This document shows positions 18,497-27,034 of a stretch of 64,000 nucleotides of DNA, one piece after another. Source of the DNA: Streptomyces fructofermentans. GTDB taxonomy: Bacteria > Actinomycetota > Actinomycetes > Streptomycetales > Streptomycetaceae. Below the pieces are notes generated by a model. The model ran no database searches. It saw nothing but the letters and a program-made list of their open reading frames with translations, and was not told the origin of the DNA. Within the stretch, counting starts at the first letter, position 1. Each line of letters opens with the position of its first letter. The translations under genes were made by a program, and so were the position numbers. The stretch lies in the NCBI RefSeq assembly GCF_014651055.1, contig NZ_BMWD01000003.1, positions 62,001 through 126,000 of the forward strand. The letters are read 5' to 3'.

Positions 18497-20170
18497 ATGC
18501 GATCGACAGACCCGACAGACCACACGCCGGCGCCCGGCACCCCCGGCGCGACCGCCCCCGCCGAAGCCGTGGCCCCGCTGATGCGCGGGATCACCGTGCT
18601 GCGCCGGCTCACCGAGGCGGGCGGGACGTCGAGTCTCAGCGCCCTGGAGAAGACCACCGGGCTCGCCCGGTCCACCGTGGACCGCATCGCCGCGACGCTC
18701 GCCCGCATGGGATACGTACGCCTCGACGGCCGGGACGCCGTACTCACGCCGCGGCTCATGGAGCTGGGCAACGCGTACCTGGCGGCCCTGCGGCTGCCCC
18801 GGCTGCTGGACGCGCGCGCCGACGCCCTCGCGGACGAGCTGGACGAGTCGGTGTCCCTCGCCGTCGCGGACCGGGACGGAATCCGCTTCATCCACCAGGC
18901 GACACGGCGGCGCGCGATGTCCCTGAGCTTCCGGATCGGCGACCTCCTGCCGGCCGAACGGACCGCGCCCGGGCCGCTGTTCGCGACGGAGTGGACGCCC
19001 GGGGACTGGGACCGCTGGCGCGAGCGCCGCGCCGCCGACCCGCGGGACCTCGGCTTTCCGGCGGTACCGCCGCGCGAACACCCCTCCGGTGACGAGCAGT
19101 TCGAGGAGTGGACACGGGAGGCGGCCTCCCGGGGCTGGACGCTCGACGACCAGTTGATCGAGCCGGGACTCGTCGCCCTCTCCGCCCCCGTACGGGACCG
19201 CGAGGGGCATGTCGCCTGCGTGGTGAGCGTGGTGAGCCACACCAGCCGGCACACCGCCGACTCCCTGCGGGACTCCCTGCTGCCGCGTCTCGGCGCGACC
19301 GTGCGCGCCATGGAGCGCGACCTGCGCGAGGCCCGGGCCGCGCCGCCCGCCGCGCCGGCCGGACTCGCGGCCTGGACCGGGGCGTCGAAGCAGGAACTGG
19401 GGCGGGAGTTCATCGAGTCGCTGGCCCGCGGTCTGACGGTGATCACCTCGTTCGGCGAGGGCAGGGCCGACCTGACGCTGACCGAGGTCGCGCAGGCCAC
19501 GGGGCTGGCGCGCGCGACGGCCCGGCGCGCGCTGATCACCCTGGAGCACCTGGGCTACGTCACGGCCCACGGACGCACCTTCGCCCTGACACCCCGCGTG
19601 CTGGCCCTCGGCTTCCCTCCCCTGTCCCGTACGACGCTTCCGCAGATCGCCGCGCCGCATCTCGCCGAACTCGCGGACCGGCTGCACGATTCGGCGTCCC
19701 TCGCGGTGCTCACGGCCGACGAGATCCAGTACACGGCCCGGGTCGCGACCAGCCGGATCATGAGCGTCAACATCACCGTCGGCACCAGGCTGCCGGCCCA
19801 CCCGACCTCGCTGGGCCGGGTGCTGCTCGCGGACCTCCCGCCGGCCGCCCGCCATCTGCCGGAGCTGCGCGCCCTGACACCGCGCACGGTCACGGACCCG
19901 GCCGCGCTCACGAAGGTCCTGGACGACGTGCGGCGGTCCGGGTACGCCCTGGTGGACGGCGAGTTGGAGGAGGGACTGCGGTCGATCGCGGTCCCGGTCC
20001 GCGACCGTACGGGCAGGGCCGTGGCGGCCGTCAACGTCGCCATGCACAGCACGCGCCGGACGCTGGAGGAGTGCGTCGGCGAGGTCCTGCCCGAACTGTC
20101 CGCCACGGCGGGCCGGATCGAGGCGGACCTGCGGGTGGCGGGCCGGTTCACCCGCGTACCGGTCGCCTGA
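18497..20170 (+). CDS. tandem IclR-type regulator (two IclR modules)
   Basis: A 557-residue protein with two complete IclR units. Unit 1: HTH SLSALEKTTGLARSTVDRIA (about 45-65) plus an effector domain to about 280. Unit 2: HTH LTEVAQATGLARATARRALI (about 330-350) plus an effector domain with GTRLPAHPTSLGRVLLA and EGLRSIAVPVRDRTG. IclR proteins normally carry one unit (about 260 residues). The ATG has ACGGAG upstream. Such fusions regulate aromatic (beta-ketoadipate) catabolism in some actinobacteria; the target here is unknown. Confidence 0.88.
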   Translation: MRSTDPTDHTPAPGTPGATAPAEAVAPLMRGITVLRRLTEAGGTSSLSALEKTTGLARSTVDRIAATLARMGYVRLDGRDAVLTPRLMELGNAYLAALRLPRLLDARADALADELDESVSLAVADRDGIRFIHQATRRRAMSLSFRIGDLLPAERTAPGPLFATEWTPGDWDRWRERRAADPRDLGFPAVPPREHPSGDEQFEEWTREAASRGWTLDDQLIEPGLVALSAPVRDREGHVACVVSVVSHTSRHTADSLRDSLLPRLGATVRAMERDLREARAAPPAAPAGLAAWTGASKQELGREFIESLARGLTVITSFGEGRADLTLTEVAQATGLARATARRALITLEHLGYVTAHGRTFALTPRVLALGFPPLSRTTLPQIAAPHLAELADRLHDSASLAVLTADEIQYTARVATSRIMSVNITVGTRLPAHPTSLGRVLLADLPPAARHLPELRALTPRTVTDPAALTKVLDDVRRSGYALVDGELEEGLRSIAVPVRDRTGRAVAAVNVAMHSTRRTLEECVGEVLPELSATAGRIEADLRVAGRFTRVPVA

Positions 20171-20237
20171 GCCCGCACGGGTGTCCGTGCCGGTGCCGGT
20201 ACCGCTGTCTGGACCGGTGCCGGTGTCCGTCCCGGTG

Positions 20238-21596
20238 TCAGTTCCGTCGACCGTGCCGGAGCCGGCGCACCAGGCTGGGGCGTCGGGCGTCGAACTCCCA
20301 GCCGGGCACGAGGTGTCGCATCGCCGCGGCGTCGTCCCGCGCGCCCAGGGCCTTGCGCCGGTACAGCTCGTTGGCCGCGAGCAGGCGGTCCATGTCCAGT
20401 TCCACGCCGAGGCCCGGCGCGTCCGGGACCGCGATCTCCCCGCCGACGATCCGCGGCGGGTCGACCGTGAGGCGCTCCAGTCCCTCCTGCCAGATCCAGT
20501 GGGTGTCCAGCGCGTTGTACGCGCCCGGTGCCGCCGCCCCGCAGTGCGTGACCATGGCGAGCGAGATGTCGAAGTGGTTGTTGGAGTGGCAACCCCAGGT
20601 CAGGCCCATCGAGTTGCAGAGCTGGGCGACGCGTACCGAGCCCTGCATGGTCCAGAAGTGCGGGTCGGCCAGCGGGATGGAGACCGACTGGAGGGCCAGC
20701 GCGTGCGTCAACTGCCGCCAGTCGGTGGCGACCATGTTCGTCGCCGTGGGGAGCCCCGTGGCCCGGCGGAACTCCGCCAGGATCTCGCGTCCCGAGTAGC
20801 CCTCCTCGGCGCCGCAGGGGTCCTCGGCGTAGGCGAGGGTGCCGACCAGCGGCGTACAGAGCTCGACGGCCTCGCGCAGCGACCAGGCGCCGTTCGGGTC
20901 GAGTGTGATCCTCGCGTCGGGGAAGCGGTCCTTGAGCGCGCGGACGGCCAGGACCTCCTCGGCTCCGGCGAGGACCCCGCCCTTCAGCTTGAAGTCCTGG
21001 AATCCGTAGAGGTCGTGGGCGGCCTCGGCCTGGCGGACGATCGCCTCGGGTGTCAGCGCCTCCTCGTGCCGGACCCGGTACCAGTCGGTCGTCGCGTCGG
21101 GCTCGCGGACGTACTCCAGGTCGGTGCGGTCGGGGTCGCCGACGTGGAAGAGGTAGCCCAGCACCCGTACGGAGTCGCGCTGCCGGCCGTCGCCGAGCAG
21201 CGCCGCGACGGGGACGCCGAGGTGCCGGCCGAGCAGGTCGAGGAGCGCGGACTCGACGGCCGTGACGGCGTGCACGGTGGTCCGCAGGTCGAAGGTCTGG
21301 ACGCCGCGCCCTCCCGCGTCGCGGTCGGCGAAACGCTCGCCGATCTCGCGCAGCACACGCTTGTAGTCACCCAGTTCCGCTCCGACGACCAGGGGTTCGG
21401 CGTCCCTCAGCGTCCGGGTGATCCGCTCCCCGCCGGGCACCTCCCCCAGCCCCGTACGGCCCTCGGAGTCCTTGAGGACGACGACGTTGCGGGTGAAGTA
21501 GGGGCCGTGGGCGCCGGAGAGGTTCAGTGCCATGCAGTCCCGTCCGGCGACCGGGTAGACGGCGAACTCGGTGACGGTCGGCCGACTGGGGCTCAT
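20238..21596 (-). CDS. gudD: glucarate dehydratase (enolase superfamily)
   Basis: A 452-residue enolase-superfamily enzyme converting D-glucarate to 5-keto-4-deoxyglucarate. Seen: the KxK base motif (FKLKGG), metal ligands in [13 protein letters not shown] and NMVATDW, and the catalytic His in [12 protein letters not shown] with Asp in PLADPHFW; all are intact. The start ATG at 21596 has AAGGA about 10 nt upstream; an in-frame ATG at 21608 sits too close to that sequence. Divergent from an IclR regulator. Confidence 0.9.
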   Translation of the reverse strand: MSPSRPTVTEFAVYPVAGRDCMALNLSGAHGPYFTRNVVVLKDSEGRTGLGEVPGGERITRTLRDAEPLVVGAELGDYKRVLREIGERFADRDAGGRGVQTFDLRTTVHAVTAVESALLDLLGRHLGVPVAALLGDGRQRDSVRVLGYLFHVGDPDRTDLEYVREPDATTDWYRVRHEEALTPEAIVRQAEAAHDLYGFQDFKLKGGVLAGAEEVLAVRALKDRFPDARITLDPNGAWSLREAVELCTPLVGTLAYAEDPCGAEEGYSGREILAEFRRATGLPTATNMVATDWRQLTHALALQSVSIPLADPHFWTMQGSVRVAQLCNSMGLTWGCHSNNHFDISLAMVTHCGAAAPGAYNALDTHWIWQEGLERLTVDPPRIVGGEIAVPDAPGLGVELDMDRLLAANELYRRKALGARDDAAAMRHLVPGWEFDARRPSLVRRLRHGRRN

Positions 21597-21776
21597 GCGT
21601 GTCGACATCCTTGGTCGGTGGGGGTGACGGGGGCCTGCGGCCACAGGGCGAGGACGTACGAGGCGCTGATCCTGCCATGAGCATGGTCCCCATATGCAGA
21701 TGTTGTCCATGTATAGGAATCGAGGCTAGGTGGATGAACCCGAAGGGGTCAATGGGCCGGACGGGGCGGATCTACG

Positions 21777-22691
21777 ATGTGGCCCATGCCGGAGAGCGAA
21801 GGGGCCCGGAGTGCGGGGGCCCGTGGGACATCGAGGGGCCGCGGCCGCACGCCGGGGTCCCGGAGCGGGACGCCGGGCGGACACGGCGCGGCGTCGGGGG
21901 TCCGGGACGAAACGTCCGGGGTCCGGAGCGTGAAGTCCGCGTCGCGTACGGTCGCGCTGCTCGAACTGCTGGCCGCACGGGGCGACCGCCCGGCCCGCCT
22001 GGACGAGCTCGCGGAGGAACTGGGCGTACCGCGCAGCAGCATGTACCAGTTGCTGCAGACGCTGGTGGACTGCGGCTGGGTGCGTTCCGACACGACCGGG
22101 TCCCTGTACGGGATCGGGATCCGCGCCCTGCTCACCGGCACGAGCTACCTCGACAGCGACCCGCACGTCCGCACGGTCCGCCCGTATCTGGACGAGGCCT
22201 CCGACGCACTCGGCGAGACGATCCACCTGGCACGCCTCGACGGCCCGGACGTCGTCTACCTCGCGACGCGCGAGTCCCACGAGTACCTGCGCACCATCAG
22301 CCGGGTCGGCCGGCGGATCCCCGCCCACGCGGGAGCCCTCGGCAAGGCGCTGCTCGCCGAACGCGACGACGCCGAACTCCCTTTGCCGGACGACCCGTTG
22401 GAGAGGTTCACGCCGAACACGCACACCGGGCGCGCCACGCTGATCGCGGACCTCGCGGACGTACGTGCGCGCGGCTACTCCATCGACCGCGAGGAGACGG
22501 TGACCGGCGTGGCGGGCTTCGGATTCGCCCTGCGGTACGGCAGCCCGGCCACGGACGCCATCAGCTGCTCGGTCCCGGTGACCCGCCTCGACGCGGCCCA
22601 CGAGGAACGGGTCGTCGCCGTGATGCGGGAGGTACGCGCGAAGATCGAGGGCGTTCTGGCACCGGCCCCGGGCGCCCCGGACTGGCGCTGA
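21777..22691 (+). CDS. IclR-family regulator, probably of glucarate catabolism
   Basis: IclR regulator: HTH RLDELAEELGVPRSSMYQLLQTL (about 78-100) and an effector domain with ETIHLARLDGPDVVYLATRES, GRRIPAHAGALGKALLA and YSIDREETVTGVAGFGFAL. The first 50 residues are a Gly/Arg/Ser-rich tail, so the true start may be GTG at 21930 (VKSASRTVALLELL); starts at 21777 or 21786 give up to 304 residues. Divergent from gudD. The spacer has CATATG and TCCATGTATAGG elements that could be the operator. Confidence 0.88.
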   Translation: MWPMPESEGARSAGARGTSRGRGRTPGSRSGTPGGHGAASGVRDETSGVRSVKSASRTVALLELLAARGDRPARLDELAEELGVPRSSMYQLLQTLVDCGWVRSDTTGSLYGIGIRALLTGTSYLDSDPHVRTVRPYLDEASDALGETIHLARLDGPDVVYLATRESHEYLRTISRVGRRIPAHAGALGKALLAERDDAELPLPDDPLERFTPNTHTGRATLIADLADVRARGYSIDREETVTGVAGFGFALRYGSPATDAISCSVPVTRLDAAHEERVVAVMREVRAKIEGVLAPAPGAPDWR

Positions 22692-23043
22692 CGCCGGGGG
22701 TCCGGGAGTGGGGTGGGGCTTCCGGATGGGGGTTCCGGGTGCGGGTGGGGGCGTGGTGGGCCGGCCTTCCGTGGATCGGGGCGGGCTGCGCGCTGCGGGT
22801 GGGGGCGCGGGTCGCGGTGAGCCGACTCTCCTTGCGTCGGGCTGCGGGGCAACCAGGTCCGGGAGGGGTGGGGCGGGGTCCCGTGGAGCGCCCGCGTGCG
22901 GCACGTGCACACGGCTGGGCCCGGCCCACCACCGGCCCACCACCGATCCGGTACCCTGTGGATCGAGCAACCTGGCAGGGGCTGCGTCATGCCGCGGGAA
23001 CCCCGGCACGACCGCAACACCCGGCCGGCACGCTCAAGGCACT
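22692..23043. other. 352-bp gap before tRNA-Arg
   Basis: G-rich sequence with no gene I can support. The tRNA promoter should lie near its right end; I cannot place it firmly. Confidence 0.5.
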
Positions 23044-23116
23044 GCCTTCGTAGCTCAGGGGATAGAGCACCGCTCTCCTAAAGCGGGTGTCGCAGGTTCG
23101 AATCCTGCCGGGGGCA
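23044..23116 (+). tRNA. tRNA-Arg(CCU)
   Basis: A 73-nt tRNA with D-arm GCTC/GAGC, anticodon stem CCGCT/AGCGG around loop CTCCTAA (anticodon CCT), T-arm GCAGG-TTCGAAT-CCTGC and discriminator A. The acceptor pairs GCCTTCG with CGGGGGC, which gives two adjacent U-G wobbles. CCA is not encoded. Its 3' half (from 23075) is the attL copy of the integrative element. Confidence 0.95.
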
Positions 23117-23118
23117 CA
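23075..23118 (+). repeat. attL, 44-bp att core
   Basis: Starts CTCCTAAAGCGGGTGTCGCA and ends GGGGGCACA. Identical to 35793-35836. It restores the tRNA 3' end on the integrase side. Confidence 0.93.
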
Positions 23119-23123
23119 TGGGA

Positions 23124-23157
23124 AAAGGCCCCGGACCGATCATGGTCCGGGGCCTTT
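23124..23157. terminator. bidirectional terminator between tRNA-Arg/attL and int
   Basis: AAAGGCCCCGGACC and GGTCCGGGGCCTTT form a perfect 14-bp stem with a 6-nt loop and a T-rich right end. It would stop tRNA transcription and int-operon transcription coming the other way. Confidence 0.8.
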
Positions 23158-23176
23158 GACATCTACTTCTGACATC
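23156..23176 (+). repeat. left arm-type repeat pair
   Basis: TTGACATC (23156) and CTGACATC (23169), start-to-start 13 bp. The same octamer pair with the same spacing lies near the right end (35685, 35698). Likely integrase or excisionase arm sites. Confidence 0.6.
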
Positions 23177-23187
23177 AACGCGGGCGG

Positions 23188-24342
23188 TTATTCACGACCG
23201 GGCCGCCGTTTCCTGAGCAGCCGATCCATGTGGCTCATGGCCTCGCGCTGGGTGTCCTGCACGACGTGCGTGTACACGTCCATGGTGATGCTGATCTGTG
23301 AGTGCCCAAGGATCTCCATCACGACGCGGGGCGCGACTCCAGCGGCCGTGAGCAGGGTGGCGGTGCCGTGCCGAGCGTCATGCAGCCGGATCACGCGAAG
23401 GCCGGCGGACTCGGCGACTCGGGTGAAGGAGCGGTAGACGTTCCGTGGCTCGACCTGGCGGCCGGTGCGGGTGGTGAAGACGTAGCCCGACTCGTGCCAC
23501 TGCTCCCCCGCCCTGCTCTGTGCCGCCGACTGCCGCATCCGGTGCCAGCGCAACGGGGCGATGCAGAGAGCGGGCAACGGGACGACCCGGCGACGGCGGC
23601 TCTTGGGATCGTCGTCGTAGAGGACGCCGCGACGGCGCTGGGTCTGCTGCCGGACGTAGAGGACCCGGTTGTCGAGATCGAGGTCCGACCACCGGAGGCC
23701 GATGATCTCGCCCCGCCGGAGCCCCATGGCGATGGCGAGCACGAAGGCCGCGTAGAGCGGATCTCGGCGGGAGACCGCAAGGAAGTCCAGCGTCTCGTCC
23801 AGCGTCCAGGGGTTCAACTCCCTGTTGTCCGTGCGCGGCGGCTCTACGAGCTTGGCGACGTTACGTGCGATCAGCTCCTCGCGGCAGGCCGAGGACAGAG
23901 CGGAACGCAGCACGCGGTGAGACTCCTTGGCCGTTGCCGCGGTGGTCTCCTTCTCCATCCGAACGAGAAAGCGACGGACGTCCGCGACTCCGAAGGATTC
24001 GAGCCGCTTCGAACCGAGCAGCGGCACGAGGTAGAGCCGAACGTGCGCCTCGTACTTGTCGTACGTGCTGAGCTTCCGCCGGGGCCTGATCACGTTCTCC
24101 AGCCAGTACGGCAGCCACTCCGAGAGCTTGGCCGACCGGGTGGGCACGGGCACGCCCTGGTCAACCTTGGCGAGCAGCTCACGCCGTTTGGTGTCGCACT
24201 CTGCCCACGTCTTGCCGTAGGCGAACTTGCGGGCCCGAGTGCCGTCCGGTTGGAGGACGTAGACGGCGCACTGAAAGCGTCCGTCCTTGCGCTTGGTGAT
24301 CGTGCCCGCCCCGTTGGGGTTGCGCTTGCGCTGTCCGGCCAT
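23188..24342 (-). CDS. int: AICE tyrosine site-specific integrase
   Basis: A 384-residue tyrosine recombinase of the pSAM2 Int type. It has an N-terminal arm-binding part (GAGTITKRKDGRFQCAVYV), a core-binding SAM-like domain (about 65-165) and a catalytic domain with Arg in GLRRGEIIGLRW, His-x-x-Arg in HDARHG (about 321-324), LGH (about 347) and the nucleophile in DVYTHV (Tyr about 357). It acts on the adjacent tRNA att core. Its ATG overlaps the xis stop (TGATG). Confidence 0.95.
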   Translation of the reverse strand: MAGQRKRNPNGAGTITKRKDGRFQCAVYVLQPDGTRARKFAYGKTWAECDTKRRELLAKVDQGVPVPTRSAKLSEWLPYWLENVIRPRRKLSTYDKYEAHVRLYLVPLLGSKRLESFGVADVRRFLVRMEKETTAATAKESHRVLRSALSSACREELIARNVAKLVEPPRTDNRELNPWTLDETLDFLAVSRRDPLYAAFVLAIAMGLRRGEIIGLRWSDLDLDNRVLYVRQQTQRRRGVLYDDDPKSRRRRVVPLPALCIAPLRWHRMRQSAAQSRAGEQWHESGYVFTTRTGRQVEPRNVYRSFTRVAESAGLRVIRLHDARHGTATLLTAAGVAPRVVMEILGHSQISITMDVYTHVVQDTQREAMSHMDRLLRKRRPGRE

Positions 24343-24530
24343 CAGGCGGCCTCCTCGATCTGGCCGAGGATGAAGTCCCGTACAGCGTCGGCGGGGATAC
24401 GGCGCACGCCATCGATCTTTATCGATATCAGGCGGTGCGAGCGGATCAGGTCGTAGACCTTCGAGCGTCCGAGCTTGAGCCGTGCCATGACGTCGGGCAC
24501 GGTCAGCAGCTCAGTGGTGGCGGTGGTCAT
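24342..24530 (-). CDS. xis: AICE excisionase (MerR-like HTH)
   Basis: A 62-residue small DNA-binding protein, LLTVPDVMARLKLGRSKVYDLIRSHRLISIKI then RRIPADAVRDFI, i.e. the HTH_17 fold of AICE excisionases. It directs Int toward excision. Its start overlaps the repSA stop (ATGA) and its stop overlaps the int start, so the three are translationally coupled. Confidence 0.92.
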   Translation of the reverse strand: MTTATTELLTVPDVMARLKLGRSKVYDLIRSHRLISIKIDGVRRIPADAVRDFILGQIEEAA

Positions 24531-25918
24531 GCTGCAGCTCCTTCCGGGGCGAGTTGGTCGCGTAGGGCTTCGCGGGCGGTCTCGCGGTTGTGCTGGAGGT
24601 CGCGGGCGATGGTGGCGGCGAGGGCCGATTCGCCGGGGGTGTGGCCGTGGCCGGCGTACTGCCAGTCGGCCAGGACGAGGACGGTGTCCGGCTCTCGGTC
24701 CTCGAGGCCGAGGGCTACGCGTTCCTGCGTGGCACGGAAGTCGGCGCGGGCCTGGCGGAGTTCGCCGAGGGTGGTGGAGTAGCGGCGCGACTTGGAGGAG
24801 AAGTGGCCGCGAAAGCCGAGCATGTGAGCCCAAGCCCACAGGCGCCGGTCGGGGTAGAGCGGATCGAGGTGCTTGCACGCCTCGATGAGGCGGCGGGTGT
24901 GGTCGGGGATCTGGTGGCGGTCGAGTTCGGAGAGTTCGCCGATGCGCCGGTCGAGGCTGCCGGTGTTCTCTGCCGCCTTGGTCGCGTACTTGGCGACGTA
25001 GGAGGCGACGGCCTGCTCGGTGATGTCGGAGGCGTCCCCGAACGCCTTCACGGGGCGCACGTCGAGCTGCGTTCCCCATCGGAAGGTGCGGGCGGGTTCG
25101 TCCTGGACAGCCGGGACGGAGACCGAGGTGTAGGAGTGCGCCGCGGCGGCGTGGATCGCGTCGGTGAGAAGGCTGGCGCTTGCCCAAGAGGGTGGCGGGG
25201 TGTCCGGTCCGTCCGGTCCGTCGAGGCGGATCACGGCGTGGAAGTGCAGCGCGCCGCGCTTTTGGAACTCGGCGACCTTGCCGTACGACACCCGCACGTG
25301 GGCGGGCAGTTCACTCCGGGTGAGGCCGGCACGGGCGGCGATCTCGCGGCGGAGTCGAGTGGTGAAGCGCTGCCAGAGGTCGCCCGCATGGTTGTTGAAG
25401 AGGACCGCTCCCGAGTAGTCGTAGGTGGCCGGGTCGAGTGCCGTTCCGAGGGTGGGGTCGTCGGCGGGGTGGCGGGTGCCGCAGCGGCAGATGCCTCGGT
25501 CGGGGCGGTTGTGGACGGGGCCGAAGGACGGGGCGGTGAGCGTGGCGAAGACCCTGGGGTGATCGCGGACGGTGGAGGGGATGTCGCGGCGATCGTCGCC
25601 CGCCAGGCCCGCGCGGATCAGGTGGTAGGTGTCGCCCGCGTACGTCCAGGCGCAGGAGGGGCAGCGGGAGGCCCGGCGGTTGCCGCATGCGAGCCGGAGC
25701 CGTCCGCCGGGCTCGGATTCGGTGGAGTAGTGGTGGAGAGTCTCGCCGGTTGTCTTGTCTTTGCTGAGGGTCCAGCCGGTGAGGTGGATGGGGTCGGCGC
25801 AGCCGCCGGTGCGGCGGATCTGCTCGTGCCAGCGGTCGAAGTCGTCGGCCGAAGCCACCCTCAGCAGGTCGCCGAGGGTGACCGGGTCGAGCTGAGTTGC
25901 GAGGTTCAACGGCGCCAT
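24527..25918 (-). CDS. RepSA-like rolling-circle replication initiator
   Basis: A 463-residue HUH-type Rep. Motif 1 FATLTAPSFG (about 127-136), motif 2 HxH in ALHFHAVIRLD and motif 3 Tyr/Lys in ASYVAKYATK are all present; a zinc-like cluster CGNRRASRCPSCAW lies at about 78-91. It nicks the element's origin after excision and drives rolling-circle replication. Overlaps xis (4 bp) and the upstream small gene (13 bp). Confidence 0.92.
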   Translation of the reverse strand: MAPLNLATQLDPVTLGDLLRVASADDFDRWHEQIRRTGGCADPIHLTGWTLSKDKTTGETLHHYSTESEPGGRLRLACGNRRASRCPSCAWTYAGDTYHLIRAGLAGDDRRDIPSTVRDHPRVFATLTAPSFGPVHNRPDRGICRCGTRHPADDPTLGTALDPATYDYSGAVLFNNHAGDLWQRFTTRLRREIAARAGLTRSELPAHVRVSYGKVAEFQKRGALHFHAVIRLDGPDGPDTPPPSWASASLLTDAIHAAAAHSYTSVSVPAVQDEPARTFRWGTQLDVRPVKAFGDASDITEQAVASYVAKYATKAAENTGSLDRRIGELSELDRHQIPDHTRRLIEACKHLDPLYPDRRLWAWAHMLGFRGHFSSKSRRYSTTLGELRQARADFRATQERVALGLEDREPDTVLVLADWQYAGHGHTPGESALAATIARDLQHNRETAREALRDQLAPEGAAA

Positions 25919-26109
25919 CCCCGCTTCTGAGGGGTGCTGGCGTTGCTGCTGGACGCCTCGTTGGAGGAGCGGCCGGCGCGGATGGCCTGCGCGGTCCGGT
26001 CCTTGTCGTGCAGGTTGTGTGCCCTGACGATCTTCTTCAGGCGGTCGTAGTCGCCGTCGATCGGGTCCGGCGGAATGCGGTCGACTCCTCGGCTCCAGTT
26101 GCGGGGCAT
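25906..26109 (-). CDS. small charged AICE protein, function unknown
   Basis: 67 residues (MPRNWSRGVDRIPPDPIDGD, then LKKIVRAHNLHDKDRTAQAI), basic C-terminus. Its start overlaps the stop of the zinc-finger gene (TGATG) and its end overlaps repSA by 13 bp. Probably an accessory of replication; no domain recognised. Confidence 0.75.
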   Translation of the reverse strand: MPRNWSRGVDRIPPDPIDGDYDRLKKIVRAHNLHDKDRTAQAIRAGRSSNEASSSNASTPQKRGWRR

Positions 26110-26294
26110 CAGACGCTCACCGCCTGTCGCGCGGCGGGGCGGGCGGTGGTGCCGGTGCCGTGGCAGGCCGGGCAGTGGGCGGTGATGGTCCGCAGGTGTC
26201 CACGACGGTCGCGGCCGCCGAGGGTGACGGCGGCGGAGGCGAAGCCGTCGCAGTCGGGGCAGATCCGGGACCGGGCTCGGGTGCGGTGAGTCAT
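26109..26294 (-). CDS. small zinc-finger-like AICE protein
   Basis: 61 residues with two CxxC knuckles (ICPDCDGF and CPACHGTGT), suggesting one bound zinc as in DnaJ-type or zinc-ribbon proteins. Basic N-terminus. GGAACTCCC precedes the ATG. Coupled to the next gene by TGATG. Function unknown; common in Streptomyces AICEs. Confidence 0.75.
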   Translation of the reverse strand: MTHRTRARSRICPDCDGFASAAVTLGGRDRRGHLRTITAHCPACHGTGTTARPAARQAVSV

Positions 26295-26316
26295 GCTGGG
26301 AGTTCCTTTCGATTGC

Positions 26317-26388
26317 GGTTGGAAGGGGCCGGACCGTCCGGGCGGCGGCGATGCTTGGCGGCTTGTGCGTCGCCCGGAGGCCGGTCAG
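26317..26388 (-). repeat. intercistronic hairpin element, copy A
   Basis: Inner stem CCGGGCG (26338-26344)/CGCCCGG (26371-26377) and outer stem GACCG/CGGTC around a loop containing GATGCTTGGCGGCTTGTG. It overlaps the GGDEF gene stop and ends just upstream of the next gene. About 80% identical to copy B, with paired substitutions in the stem. Confidence 0.75.
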
Positions 26389-26942
26389 GCGGAGGCGGGG
26401 CGTTGCCCGCGGCGGGTGGCGCGTCCCTTGGCCGCGTACATGGCGGCATCGGCAGCCGCCAGGGCGGCGGGGAGCGTTCGGGTGGGCAGGTCGGCAAGGC
26501 GGCACGAGCCCAACGAGGCGGCCAGCGGCAGCTTCTGCCCGGCGTGGAGGAAGGGCCGGTGCAGATCGCGGCTCAGGTCCCCCAGCTGGGGCCCGGCGAG
26601 GGGATCGACGACGGCGACGAACTCGTCACCTCCGAGCCGTCCAGCGATGCCGTGCCGCCCGCACCAGTTGGCGAGGCGGGCACCAGTCGCGGCGAGGGCG
26701 GAGTCCCCGGCGGCGTGGCCGTAGGAGTCGTTGAGGGTCTTGAAGCCGTCCAGGTCGACCAGGACGACGAGTGCGTCCGAGTGCCGGCGGATGAAGCGGA
26801 TGGTGTGGGCGGTCCATCCGGCTCGGGTGTGCAGGCCGGTGAGCGGGTCGCGGCGGGCGGCGGCGAGGCGGTGGGCGAGGAGCCCGGAGTGGGTGGCCCA
26901 GCCGACTAACGGCAGGACGGCGGCGAGCGCTTGGGTGTCCAC
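26385..26942 (-). CDS. GGDEF-domain diguanylate cyclase on AICE
   Basis: A 185-residue single GGDEF domain: RDPLTGLHTRAGW (about 31-43), the substrate motif DLDGFKTLNDSYGHAAGD (about 63-80) and active site RLGGDEF (about 102-108). All catalytic positions look intact; the RxxD inhibitory site is absent. It should make c-di-GMP. There is no clear membrane segment or sensor domain. The GTG start has AAGGAG upstream. It sits inside the transfer/replication operon between SpdD-like and zinc-finger genes. Confidence 0.88.
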   Translation of the reverse strand: MDTQALAAVLPLVGWATHSGLLAHRLAAARRDPLTGLHTRAGWTAHTIRFIRRHSDALVVLVDLDGFKTLNDSYGHAAGDSALAATGARLANWCGRHGIAGRLGGDEFVAVVDPLAGPQLGDLSRDLHRPFLHAGQKLPLAASLGSCRLADLPTRTLPAALAAADAAMYAAKGRATRRGQRPASA

Positions 26943-26959
26943 GGTTCTCCTTCTGCGGC

Positions 26960-27034
26960 GGTTGGAAGGGGTGCGTGGGCCGTCCGGACGGCGGCGATGC
27001 TTGGCGGCTTGTGGCGCCGTCCGGAGGCCGGTCA
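26960..27034 (-). repeat. intercistronic hairpin element, copy B
   Basis: Perfect 10-bp inner stem CCGGACGGCG (26984-26993)/CGCCGTCCGG (27015-27024) with the same loop as copy A. It lies between the SpdD-like gene stop and the GGDEF start. Confidence 0.75.

Noticed and set aside
16566..18581. Long plus-strand frame (671 codons) overlapping the M6 protease gene
   Set aside because: Its first part translates the 35-bp array and the rest is out of frame with the protease, which has signal peptide and HExxH motif.
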